A stretch of 50,915 bases of DNA from an uncultured Mycoplasmatota bacterium. GTDB lineage: Bacteria > Bacillota_I > Bacilli_A > RF39 > UBA660. This document shows, piece after piece, positions 16,330 to 22,982 of the stretch. The DNA lies in NCBI GenBank assembly GCA_900547775.1, contig URHW01000005.1, forward strand, positions 1-50,915. Direction: 5' to 3'. The notes beneath the pieces were generated by a model that did no database searches, was not told the DNA's origin, and saw nothing but the letters and a program-made list of their open reading frames with translations. The stretch's first letter is position 1. Each line of letters begins with the position of its first letter. The translations under genes and the position numbers were made by a program.

Positions 16330-16413
16330 CTACTTTGTTATAGTAAAGAGTAAGGCTATTAATAAATAAATAATTATGAGTAAAAATAAAATTAAAAAAT
16401 CTTTTTTATTCAT
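16330..16413 (-). CDS. Hydrophobic micropeptide (27 aa), type I toxin-like
   Basis: A 27-residue ORF too short for ordinary gene calling. It starts with four polar residues (Met-Asn-Lys-Lys-Asp), continues with one long Leu/Ile/Phe membrane segment and ends in Thr-Lys. The SD GGAAGGAGG is very strong, 8 bases from ATG 16413. It is masked by a 10-bp hairpin (16421-16430 with 16436-16445 on the plus strand), a feature of type I toxin messages. The promoter is at 16478-16506. A plus-strand RNA converges on it. Toxicity is inferred from architecture; no known toxin family is matched with confidence. Confidence 0.65.
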   Translation of the reverse strand: MNKKDFLILFLLIIIYLLIALLFTITK

Positions 16414-16420
16414 ATTATCA

Positions 16421-16445
16421 GCCTCCTTCCTCTTTGAAAGGTGGC
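16421..16445 (-). promoter_or_regulatory. SD-sequestering hairpin of micropeptide 1
   Basis: On the minus strand GCCACCTTTC pairs with GGAAGGAGGC (nine pairs counting one G-T, one mismatch) around a 5-nt loop, burying the SD. Confidence 0.6.
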
Positions 16446-16477
16446 AAGTACTCAACAGTTAAATTTTCCCTAAGTAA

Positions 16478-16506
16478 ATTATAATATATTTAGTAATATA
16501 AAACAA
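16478..16506 (-). promoter_or_regulatory. Promoter of micropeptide 1
   Basis: On the minus strand TTGTTT, 17 nt, TATAAT. The expected start near 16471 gives a leader of nearly 60 nt. Confidence 0.65.
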
Positions 16507-16547
16507 TAAAAATGACATAATTTTGGAAGAATTTCATCTAATATTTA

Positions 16548-16576
16548 TTGCAAACAATTATTTGATTTGTTATAAT
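16548..16576 (+). promoter_or_regulatory. Promoter of candidate antitoxin RNA 2
   Basis: TTGCAA (16548-16553), 17 nt, TATAAT (16571-16576). The sequence around the -10 (GTTATAATGTAT) is shared with copy 1. Confidence 0.75.
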
Positions 16577-16582
16577 GTATAT

Positions 16583-16704
16583 GTCAAAGAAATTTGACAT
16601 AAGAGGGGAAAATTTAATTTTATGAGTTGAGTATTTGACATGGAATCAAGTCATACTTAATTTAAACTAAGTACTTAATCAATATGATTAGTGACTATTT
16701 TTTT
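16583..16704 (+). ncRNA. Candidate small RNA 2 (antitoxin-like, about 120 nt)
   Basis: Second copy of the convergent RNA. The expected start coincides with a 7-bp hairpin closed by a GAAA tetraloop: TGTCAAA (16582-16588), GAAA, TTTGACA (16593-16599). Compared with copy 1 the loop-closing pair changes from G-C to A-T, a compensatory change. GAGTTGAGTATTTGAC follows in place of the GTTGAGTACTCGCC of copy 1. It ends in an imperfect hairpin (16670-16696) and seven T residues. No open frame with an SD is seen. Confidence 0.6.
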
Positions 16705-16783
16705 ATGCATAGAATCATTAGAGAAACTATTAATAAAATGATAATTATTATTAAAAAAGAAATTAATAAATTTTTTCCTTCAT
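16695..16783 (-). pseudogene. Frameshifted second copy of the hydrophobic micropeptide
   Basis: ATG 16783 opens a frame that stops after 6 codons. The downstream frame, offset by one base, encodes a 24-residue Leu/Ile membrane segment ending in Cys-Ile-Lys-Lys and TAG at 16695-16697, clearly related to micropeptide 1. Restoring one A in the run of six A residues (T run at 16771-16776 on the plus strand) would give a continuous 29-residue peptide. An SD (AAAGAGG) lies upstream and is again in a hairpin with CCTCTT. It is either a decayed toxin, a phase-variable tract or a sequencing slip. Confidence 0.6.
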
Positions 16784-16822
16784 AATATCAAGTACCTCTT
16801 TAATATATATAAGAGGCAAAGC

Positions 16823-16850
16823 ACTCAATCTTAATGATTGAGTCTTTTTT
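16823..16850 (+). terminator. Terminator-like hairpin in the leader of micropeptide copy 2
   Basis: ACTCAATC (16823-16830), loop TTAAT, GATTGAGT (16836-16843), C and six T residues. The stem is nearly identical to the terminator of RNA 1. On the minus strand it lies in the leader of the second micropeptide, where ATTGAGTGCTTTGCC resembles the leader of copy 1. Confidence 0.6.
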
Positions 16851-16884
16851 ATAATATAAGTTCGAACAAATATTTTAACTTAAT

Positions 16885-16913
16885 TTGACATATCCTTATA
16901 TTAGTGGTATTAT
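16885..16913 (+). promoter_or_regulatory. Promoter of the HExxH protein gene
   Basis: TTGACA (16885-16890), exactly 17 nt, TATTAT (16908-16913): near-consensus sigma-A. Confidence 0.85.
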
Positions 16914-16942
16914 AAGTCCCGCAAAAAAGGGGAATGGTTAAA

Positions 16943-17833
16943 ATGAAATCAAAATTATTAAAATTGTTATATGAATATTCTGCAAATGGAAAGTTAGTTG
17001 ATGGAAAATATATTCAAAAACTTATTGAAATTGTAGTAGATTCTAAAGGCATTGTTGATTATGCTGGTGGACTTATTATAACAGACAAAGATAGTAGATT
17101 AAGAGATCCAAATTCTTTATTAGCAGTTTATTATCCAAATAGAAAATTAATTGCTGTATATTTAGATGCTATTGAAGAAATGTTAAAAAGTTATAATACT
17201 TATCAAGAAATGTTTAGTAGTACTGAAGAATTATTTTATAAAAATCTTTTAGTAACACAGGTAGTATTACATGAACTTGAACATGCTAATCAAAGAAAAA
17301 TTATGGATAAAGAAGAATCTTTAGAGGGAGATATCTTAAGAGCATCACTTTCAAAGCAAGATAAAGATATTACTATAAAGCTTATGCAAGCAGGTTTAAC
17401 AGGAAAACAAATAGATTTAATTCTCGAAACTCAAAAAACAATGAAAAGTGAAGGCGGTTTAATCCTTCCAGATGAAAGACTAGCAGAAATAAAATCTCAT
17501 CAAGAGATAAAAGACACTTTATCAGAAATATCTGATGAGGTTCCTAACCTTATAGAGTTTGAAAATGCCAGCATCTTAGAAAGTAAACTAAGAGGTTATA
17601 CATTTGATAAAGGAAGAATTATCTCACCAACAATTGACTATTTAATATCTACTGGTAAAAGCTTTGCACTTCAAAAATTTGAATGGTTTAATAAAGATTC
17701 TAGAACATGCTTAAAAAATGTTCAGTCATTATTTTCTTTAGATGAAAGATTAACCTATGGTCTTCCAATAGATAATTCTGAATTTATGGAATCTTCCAAA
17801 ACATTACTTTCAACTAAAAAATATTCAATATAA
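16943..17833 (+). CDS. Putative zinc metallopeptidase with HELEH motif
   Basis: 296 residues from ATG 16943. GGGG at 16929-16932 is spaced well for this ATG; the in-frame ATG at 16934 is too close. The only recognisable signature is His-Glu-Leu-Glu-His in 'TQVVLHELEHANQRK' (about residue 110), an HExxH zinc site, preceded by a beta strand ('KLIAVYLDAIEE'). There is no signal peptide or membrane segment, so a cytosolic or phage/defence-type peptidase is possible. Codon use leans to AAA and CAA more than the neighbours, hinting at transfer. It is monocistronic, between the RNA/micropeptide modules and the PfkB-like gene. Confidence 0.65.
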   Translation: MKSKLLKLLYEYSANGKLVDGKYIQKLIEIVVDSKGIVDYAGGLIITDKDSRLRDPNSLLAVYYPNRKLIAVYLDAIEEMLKSYNTYQEMFSSTEELFYKNLLVTQVVLHELEHANQRKIMDKEESLEGDILRASLSKQDKDITIKLMQAGLTGKQIDLILETQKTMKSEGGLILPDERLAEIKSHQEIKDTLSEISDEVPNLIEFENASILESKLRGYTFDKGRIISPTIDYLISTGKSFALQKFEWFNKDSRTCLKNVQSLFSLDERLTYGLPIDNSEFMESSKTLLSTKKYSI

Positions 17834-17834
17834 A

Positions 17835-17861
17835 AGTTTTTGTTAATTCAAGAACTTTTTT
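17835..17861 (+). terminator. Terminator after the HExxH gene
   Basis: AGTTTTTG (17835-17842) pairs with CAAGAACT (17849-17856, one G-T pair), followed by a T run. Confidence 0.75.
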
Positions 17862-17928
17862 CTTTGCGTTAAGTCTTGTTATACAATAATTTTTATAATA
17901 TAATTAATACAGAATATGAGGGATATAT

Positions 17929-18906
17929 ATGAAAATTTTAGTTATTGGGAAACCTACTTATAATATTGTTTTAACGCAAGATAAATATTTAGTTGAGGGT
18001 AGTAAGAATTTATTAAAAGAAAAGTATGAAATGATGGGCGGAGCTACTGTTTATGCAGCAGTGCTTTTAGCAAAGTGGGGAATGGATGTAACGTATACTG
18101 GAGTAATTGGAGCAGATCCTAATGGTCAGAAGATTAAAACCGATTTAGATAATGCAAGAGTTAATACTAAATATATTGAGTTAAATTATGAAAATAAAAC
18201 TAGTTTAAATTATATTTTAGTGAATAAAGAAAATGGTAGCAGTACTCAGATGCTTATGGAGATGCCTGTTAATTTAGCAAAATATAAGTATGATTTTATT
18301 CCGGATTATATTATTATGGATGGAACTGATCCGATGGGAAGTTTAGCTGCGCTTAATAATTTTCCACATTCGAAGTTTATATTACTTGCTAATAAGGTTG
18401 ATCAAGAGTTATATAATATTAGTAAGAGATGTACTTATGTGGTTGCGAATTCTTCATTTGCTAAGGCTTTAACTAAAATGGATTTAGAACTTAATAAGTC
18501 AAAGGCTTTAGTTAATTTCTTTCAGAAGATTAAGGATTTAAATAAGGCTGAGTATGTTGTTACCCTTAAGGATAAGGGAGTATTATATACTAAAGGAAGA
18601 GAAGTTAAGATGCTTCCTGCTACTAAAACAAATATTGTTGATGATACGAATGCTGGGCCAGTATTCTTTGGAGCATATTGTTATGGAATAATTAATGGGT
18701 TAGATAAAGATATTACAATGAAAATAGCTTCAGCTTCTGCTGCTCTTGGTATGCAAAAATATGGTATTGAAGGAATCCCTAAATTAGATGAGATATGTAG
18801 TATTTTAAATATAAAGTTGGATAATAATAGTGATACTGTAATGAAAGAAGAAGATAATAATGCACAAAGTGAAGAAACAGAGTTACCAAAAGAAAATATG
18901 GAGTGA
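17929..18906 (+). CDS. PfkB-fold sugar kinase-like protein missing the catalytic Asp
   Basis: 325 residues with the ribokinase/PfkB fold: 'GGATVYAAVLLAKWGMDVTYTGVIGADPNG' region (about 37-66, motif 1) and 'YVVTLKDKGVLY' (about 209-220). The second PfkB signature normally reads DTTGAGD; here it is Asp238-Asp-Thr-Asn-Ala-Gly-Pro244, so both the anion-hole Gly and the catalytic Asp are replaced. The C-terminal 30 residues are acidic and unlike kinases. It is probably a non-catalytic or regulatory sugar/nucleotide-binding protein. The Smr gene begins inside its 3' end, followed by obg. Confidence 0.8.
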   Translation: MKILVIGKPTYNIVLTQDKYLVEGSKNLLKEKYEMMGGATVYAAVLLAKWGMDVTYTGVIGADPNGQKIKTDLDNARVNTKYIELNYENKTSLNYILVNKENGSSTQMLMEMPVNLAKYKYDFIPDYIIMDGTDPMGSLAALNNFPHSKFILLANKVDQELYNISKRCTYVVANSSFAKALTKMDLELNKSKALVNFFQKIKDLNKAEYVVTLKDKGVLYTKGREVKMLPATKTNIVDDTNAGPVFFGAYCYGIINGLDKDITMKIASASAALGMQKYGIEGIPKLDEICSILNIKLDNNSDTVMKEEDNNAQSEETELPKENME

Positions 18907-19153
18907 TCCATTTATAAATATACTTCCTTCTATTGATTTGCATGGGTATTCTAGAGATCTTATTTATACACCGGTTAATGATTTTATAAATGATAATTTA
19001 AAATTAGGAAAGAAAAAAATAGTAGTAGTTCATGGAATTGGGGAAGGAATTTTAAAAGAGGAGTTAAGGCTTCTTTTTAAAAATGATAAAAGGGTTAAAA
19101 CGATGTATACACCAGCATCTAATATTGGGTGCACAATTATTGAACTATTTTAA
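18860..19153 (+). CDS. Small stand-alone Smr-domain protein
   Basis: 97 residues, essentially one Smr domain: 'IDLHGYSRD' (Leu-His-Gly at 27-29) and 'VVVHGIGEGILKEEL' (HGxGxG at 58-63). Smr domains are found at the C-terminus of MutS2 and as free proteins; some cleave nucleic acids and act in ribosome rescue. The start overlaps the PfkB-like gene by 47 bases; GTG at 18869 is an alternative. MutS2 itself is not in the window. Confidence 0.75.
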   Translation: MHKVKKQSYQKKIWSDPFINILPSIDLHGYSRDLIYTPVNDFINDNLKLGKKKIVVVHGIGEGILKEELRLLFKNDKRVKTMYTPASNIGCTIIELF

Positions 19154-19168
19154 GAGATATGCTAAAAT
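19140..19168 (+). promoter_or_regulatory. Promoter of obg
   Basis: TTGAAC (19140-19145), 17 nt, TAAAAT (19163-19168) with an extended -10 TATGC. It overlaps the stop of the Smr gene. Confidence 0.75.
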
Positions 19169-19191
19169 ACTAACGAACTGGAGGCAAAAAT

Positions 19192-20454
19192 ATGTTTGTT
19201 GATGAGGTGAGCGTTAAACTTATTGCTGGAAAAGGCGGCGATGGTTGTACTGCGTTTAGAAGAGAAAAATATATTGCTATGGGTGGACCTAATGGTGGGA
19301 ATGGTGGCAAAGGTGCTGATATTATCTTTGTTGCTGATGAGTCTTTAAGAACTTTAATTGATTTAAAAATGCAAAAAATAATTAAAGGAAGTAAAGGAAA
19401 TAATGGTAAAGGTAGTGATCGTAATGGTGCGAATGCTGAAAATGTTTATATAAAAGTGCCTGAGGGAACTGTAGTATCTAATAAAGAAACTGGTGAAATA
19501 ATATGTGATCTTGTTAAAAATGGGCAGGAATGTATTGTGGCTCATGGTGGTAGAGGCGGAAGAGGAAATAAATCTTTTGCTACTCATGATAATCCAGCAC
19601 CAAAGATGAGTGAATTAGGGGCTCCTGGTGAAGAAGTAGAAATTAAGTGTGAGTTAAAGATGCTTGCTGATGTTGGCCTTGTAGGTTTTCCTAGTGTAGG
19701 CAAAAGTACTATATTAAGTGTTATTAGTAATGCTACACCTAAGATTGCTGCATATCATTTTACAACATTAAGTCCTAATTTAGGAGTTGTAAAGGTTTAT
19801 GATGATACATTTGTAATGGCTGATCTTCCTGGACTTATTGAAGGTGCTAGTGAAGGCTTAGGACTTGGGTTTCAATTTTTAAGACACACTTCTAGATGTA
19901 AAGTTATAGCTCATGTTCTTGATATGAGTAGAGAAAGTGCGCGTAATCCGATTGAAGACTATGAAATAATTAAAAATGAACTTAAAAAATATAATGAAAA
20001 GATGCTTAATAAGCCTAGTGTTATTATTGCCAATAAGATGGATGCAGAAGGTGCTTCAGAAAATTTAAAAGAGTTTAAGAAGAAGTATCCTAATGAATTG
20101 GTTATTCCAATTAGTGCTGCGACTAATCAAGGGTTAGACAAACTTATGATAACATTAAATGATATTATTAAAAATGTTCCTAAGGAAGAAGAAAGTACTG
20201 AAGAAACATTTAAATCATATACTTATGAGGAAGAGAAACCTTTTGAGATAACTAAAGAAGGCGGTATTTGGGTTGTTAAGGGTAAGAAAGTAGAAGAATT
20301 ATTTCAGATGACTCGTTTTACTGAAGAGGAAAGTGTATTAAGGTTTGCACGAATTTTGAAGAAAATGGGCGTTGAAGATAAACTTGAATCTCTTGGGGCT
20401 CAAAGAGGCGATGAAGTTAAAATAATGGATTATATATTTAATTTTAAGGAGTAG
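19192..20454 (+). CDS. obg: Obg/CgtA ribosome-associated GTPase
   Basis: 420 residues. The glycine-rich Obg fold covers 1-157 ('GGPNGGNGGKGADI', 'GGRGGRGNKSF'). The G domain has G1 'GFPSVGKST' (165-173), G3 'DLPGLIEGA' and G4 'NKMD'. A C-terminal OCT domain ends at the stop. Obg binds the 50S subunit and couples ribosome maturation to (p)ppGpp and, in Bacillus, to entry into sporulation. In B. subtilis obg follows rpmA-spo0B; here it is about 12 kb away. The SD is CTGGAGGC. Confidence 0.97.
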   Translation: MFVDEVSVKLIAGKGGDGCTAFRREKYIAMGGPNGGNGGKGADIIFVADESLRTLIDLKMQKIIKGSKGNNGKGSDRNGANAENVYIKVPEGTVVSNKETGEIICDLVKNGQECIVAHGGRGGRGNKSFATHDNPAPKMSELGAPGEEVEIKCELKMLADVGLVGFPSVGKSTILSVISNATPKIAAYHFTTLSPNLGVVKVYDDTFVMADLPGLIEGASEGLGLGFQFLRHTSRCKVIAHVLDMSRESARNPIEDYEIIKNELKKYNEKMLNKPSVIIANKMDAEGASENLKEFKKKYPNELVIPISAATNQGLDKLMITLNDIIKNVPKEEESTEETFKSYTYEEEKPFEITKEGGIWVVKGKKVEELFQMTRFTEEESVLRFARILKKMGVEDKLESLGAQRGDEVKIMDYIFNFKE

Positions 20455-20457
20455 AAG

Positions 20458-20778
20458 ATGAATAAAGAAAAGATATTAGGAATTATAACAATTATTATAT
20501 TTGGAGTGTTTATATATGCATTATTTTTTATAACACCAGAATTTAAAGTAACATTTAATGAAAATAATGGTAGTGATGCAGTTAGTTATTATACTGTTAA
20601 AAGAGGAAAGACTGTTTCTAAACCTAAAGAACCAGTAAAGGAAGGTTATACTTTTAAGTATTGGTCTTATAAGGGCGAAGAGTTTAATTTTGATACAAAG
20701 ATATCTAAGAATATTACATTAGATGCGAACTATGATGAGATAGAAGTACCAACAACTACTAAGAAGAAAAAGAAATAA
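20458..20778 (+). CDS. Membrane-anchored protein with one InlB-type B repeat
   Basis: 106 residues. An N-terminal membrane anchor (about 7-28) is followed by one Listeria-Bacteroides repeat (InlB B-repeat, about 30-93: 'KVTFNENNGSDAV', 'YYTVKRGKTV', 'EGYTFKYWSYKG', 'ITLDANYDE') and a short Thr/Lys tail. Such repeats are exported beta-grasp modules of surface proteins. It starts 3 bases after obg, so it is co-transcribed with it, an odd pairing. Confidence 0.75.
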   Translation: MNKEKILGIITIIIFGVFIYALFFITPEFKVTFNENNGSDAVSYYTVKRGKTVSKPKEPVKEGYTFKYWSYKGEEFNFDTKISKNITLDANYDEIEVPTTTKKKKK

Positions 20779-20796
20779 TTTCTTCTTTTTTTTTTG
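20766..20796 (+). terminator. Terminator after obg operon
   Basis: AAGAAA/TTTCTT hairpin around the TAA stop, followed by more than nine T residues. Confidence 0.65.
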
Positions 20797-20842
20797 ACAA
20801 TTTTTTTAGAGTTTAATTGTTATTCTTAATCTGGTGATTAGA

Positions 20843-21277
20843 TTGAGAACATTTTATATTTTTAAAGTAAATAGTGATTATAGTAAATTAACAAGGACTA
20901 TTCCTAGTAATTTATTTTCAGCGTATTTGAATATTAAACTTAGTACGCAAAATAATTTAGAGTATTTATATAATGAGTATTTTTCTTTTACAGATAGTAT
21001 TAAGAAGAAGGATATATCATCTTTTATATATTCTAAGCTTAGTAGGGATGACGGATATTCTTTATATGGAAATGTACATATGTATAATAATTATTATACG
21101 GATGAAGTTAGTAAGCTTATTGTTAAGAGTAGTTTTATGGTTTTAAAAAGTAATAAAGTAAATAGTACTTTTTTAACAGTGCTCGCACATATACCGAATA
21201 TTTTTATAATCGACTTTGATAATAGAGATTATTTCTGGCTATCAAACTTTAATAATTTAAGACTTGTCTATGAATAA
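20843..21277 (+). CDS. sirA: SirA-like sporulation inhibitor of replication
   Basis: 144 residues from TTG 20843, preceded by GGTGATTAGA (a GTG at 20834 lies inside that SD). The start 'RTFYIFKVNSDYSKL' and the end 'NIFIIDFDNRDYFWLSNF' match the SirA (YneE) pattern of Bacillus, where SirA binds DnaA domain I and blocks new rounds of replication at sporulation onset. The middle is divergent. The next gene is yneF, the same neighbour as in B. subtilis, which strongly supports the call. Confidence 0.7.
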   Translation: MRTFYIFKVNSDYSKLTRTIPSNLFSAYLNIKLSTQNNLEYLYNEYFSFTDSIKKKDISSFIYSKLSRDDGYSLYGNVHMYNNYYTDEVSKLIVKSSFMVLKSNKVNSTFLTVLAHIPNIFIIDFDNRDYFWLSNFNNLRLVYE

Positions 21278-21312
21278 TGTTTTATAGTATAATACAGGCA
21301 GGAGTGATGAAT

Positions 21313-21522
21313 ATGTGGCATGATATATTAATGGTATTTATTGGTATAATCATTGGAGCAATTGCTGGTTTCTTTTTATGTAGGCATTTTATGATGAGTT
21401 ATTTTAAGAAGAACCCACCAATTAATGAAAAGATGATTGAAACTTTAATGAGTGGCATGGGAAGAAAACCTAGTCAAAAGCAAGTTAAACAATTAATGCA
21501 ACAAATGAATAGGCTGAAGTAA
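21313..21522 (+). CDS. yneF: YneF (UPF0154) small membrane protein
   Basis: 69 residues from the ATG at 21313 (GGAG 8 bases upstream; an ATG two codons earlier is too close to the SD). One membrane segment, then the conserved 'FKKNPPINEKMIETLMSGMGRKPSQKQVKQLM'-type C-terminus is seen as 'KKNPPINEKMI' and 'MGRKPSQKQVKQLM'. Function in the family is unknown. It follows sirA as in Bacillus. Confidence 0.9.
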   Translation: MWHDILMVFIGIIIGAIAGFFLCRHFMMSYFKKNPPINEKMIETLMSGMGRKPSQKQVKQLMQQMNRLK

Positions 21523-21523
21523 T

Positions 21524-21928
21524 ATGAAGATAGATTTAAGAAAGTTATACTCTTTAGCATCAGTAGATGTTGATGGCACAATTACTTTCCCAGAAGAAAA
21601 ACTTAAAAGTGCTGGTATAATTAGATTAGAAGATGTGAGTGTTCATGGAAAAGCAATAATCAATTATGAAGATGAGATTGAACTAGATTTAGATTTATCA
21701 GGTAAGATGTACTTACCATGTGCAATAAGTTTGGAAGAGGTAGAAGTACCATTTGCAACTAAAATAGAAGAAATAATTGGTGAAAATAACATAAATAATA
21801 ATTTTTATCTTGATTTATCTGATATTTTATGGGAAAATATTGTATTGGAAATTCCGATTAAAGTTGTTAAAGAGGGAGTTCAATTAGAAACCTCTAGTGG
21901 TAAAGGCTGGAGCGTAGAAGAAAACTAA
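21524..21928 (+). CDS. yceD: YceD/DUF177 family protein
   Basis: 134 residues with the DUF177 layout: an N-terminal strand-helix unit, 'LDLSGKMYLPCAISLEEVEVPF' region (here one Cys), and an acidic 'NNFYLDLSDILWENIVLEIPIK' block. YceD is thought to assist 23S rRNA/ribosome assembly and is nearly always encoded immediately before rpmF, as here. It starts 1 base after yneF. Confidence 0.85.
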   Translation: MKIDLRKLYSLASVDVDGTITFPEEKLKSAGIIRLEDVSVHGKAIINYEDEIELDLDLSGKMYLPCAISLEEVEVPFATKIEEIIGENNINNNFYLDLSDILWENIVLEIPIKVVKEGVQLETSSGKGWSVEEN

Positions 21929-21954
21929 CAAAGGTATGGAAGGAGTGACTAACT

Positions 21955-22140
21955 ATGGCAGTTCCATTTAGAAGAACAAGTAAAACTAAAAAAAGAATGC
22001 GTCGTACTCACCTTAAAAAGGTAGCAGCAGGATTCATTAATTGTCCAAATTGTGGAGAACCAATTAAACCTCATCGTGCATGTACTAAATGTGGTTTCTA
22101 CAAAGGAAAAGACGTTCTTAATAAGACAGAAGAAAACTAA
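21955..22140 (+). CDS. rpmF: 50S ribosomal protein L32
   Basis: 61 residues, beginning 'MAVPFRRTSKTKKRMRRTH'. It is the zinc-ribbon form with Cys30, Cys33, Cys43 and Cys46. GGAGTGACT precedes the start. It is co-transcribed with yceD and ends at a clear hairpin terminator. Confidence 0.97.
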   Translation: MAVPFRRTSKTKKRMRRTHLKKVAAGFINCPNCGEPIKPHRACTKCGFYKGKDVLNKTEEN

Positions 22141-22141
22141 G

Positions 22142-22161
22142 AGCCACTAAGGCTTTTTTTC
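22142..22161 (+). terminator. Terminator after rpmF
   Basis: AGCC, loop ACTAA, GGCT and seven T residues. Confidence 0.75.
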
Positions 22162-22183
22162 ATTTAAAAATGAAATATTTTTA

Positions 22184-22212
22184 TTGCAGTTAAAAAAATA
22201 TAATGATATAAT
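22184..22212 (+). promoter_or_regulatory. Promoter of rpsU-yqeY
   Basis: TTGCAG (22184-22189), 17 nt, TATAAT (22207-22212). Confidence 0.8.
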
Positions 22213-22240
22213 ACTTATAGTTTTGAAAGGAGGGATTATA

Positions 22241-22432
22241 ATGACTAAGGTAGAAGTTAGAAATGGTAATGTTGATAATGCACTTAAAAGATTTAAGATC
22301 AAAGTTGCCCGTAGCGGAGTCCCTTCTGAACTTAAAAAACATAAATGCTACGAAAAACCTGGAGTTCGTAGAAGAAATGAATTAAAAGAAATGATTAAGA
22401 ACTCTCGCAAAAAGAATCGTAATAGAGACTAA
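22241..22432 (+). CDS. rpsU: 30S ribosomal protein S21
   Basis: 63 residues. The ATG at 22241 follows GAAAGGAGGG; an upstream ATG at 22184 would lie inside the promoter and is rejected. 'LKRFKIKVARSGV' and 'YEKPGVRRRNELKE' are typical S21. It is followed by yqeY, as in Bacillus. Confidence 0.95.
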   Translation: MTKVEVRNGNVDNALKRFKIKVARSGVPSELKKHKCYEKPGVRRRNELKEMIKNSRKKNRNRD

Positions 22433-22443
22433 GGAGAATAGAA

Positions 22444-22884
22444 ATGTTTGAAAAAGTTAATAATGATTTAGTAGCAGCTATGAAGAATGGAGATAAGTTT
22501 ACTTTATCAGTACTTAGAATGTTAAAAAGTGCAATAATCTATGAACAAACTAATGGAGAAAAGCATGAATTAACTGATGATGATATTATGTCTGTAATTA
22601 AGAAACAAGTTAAGACACGTAAGACATCAATGGAAGAGTATTTAAGTTATGATCGTAAAGATTTAGCTGATAATCTTCAAAAAGAGATTGATATACTAAG
22701 TAAGTATCTTCCGGAAGAATTAAGCGATGAAGAATTAACTAAAATAATAGATGAAATAATTACTGAACTTAAACCTGATGGAATGAAAGGTATGGGTATG
22801 GTAATTAAGGCAGTATCTGCAAAATGTGGGGCTGCAGCTGATATGAAAAAAGTTAGTTCAATCGTTAAAGAGAAGTTATCATAA
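22444..22884 (+). CDS. yqeY: YqeY/GatB-like protein
   Basis: 146 residues, fully helical, with the YqeY features 'RMLKSAIIYEQTNGE', 'SYDRKDLADNLQKEIDILSKYLPEELSDEEL' region (seen around residues 60-95) and 'GMKGMGMVIKAVSAKC'. The family shares the C-terminal tRNA-binding fold of GatB and may play an accessory part in tRNA metabolism. It pairs with rpsU in most Firmicutes. Confidence 0.93.
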   Translation: MFEKVNNDLVAAMKNGDKFTLSVLRMLKSAIIYEQTNGEKHELTDDDIMSVIKKQVKTRKTSMEEYLSYDRKDLADNLQKEIDILSKYLPEELSDEELTKIIDEIITELKPDGMKGMGMVIKAVSAKCGAAADMKKVSSIVKEKLS

Positions 22885-22906
22885 TCACGAGTAATCGTGA
22901 TTTTTT
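22883..22906 (+). terminator. Terminator of rpsU-yqeY
   Basis: A perfect 8-bp stem AATCACGA/TCGTGATT (22883-22890, 22895-22902) and a T run; it overlaps the yqeY stop. Confidence 0.85.
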
Positions 22907-22982
22907 CTTTATTTAAAATAAATAATTCTAGACTTCAAAATAAATATATTATATAATTTTAATAGAAGGATAGGAAGTATGT

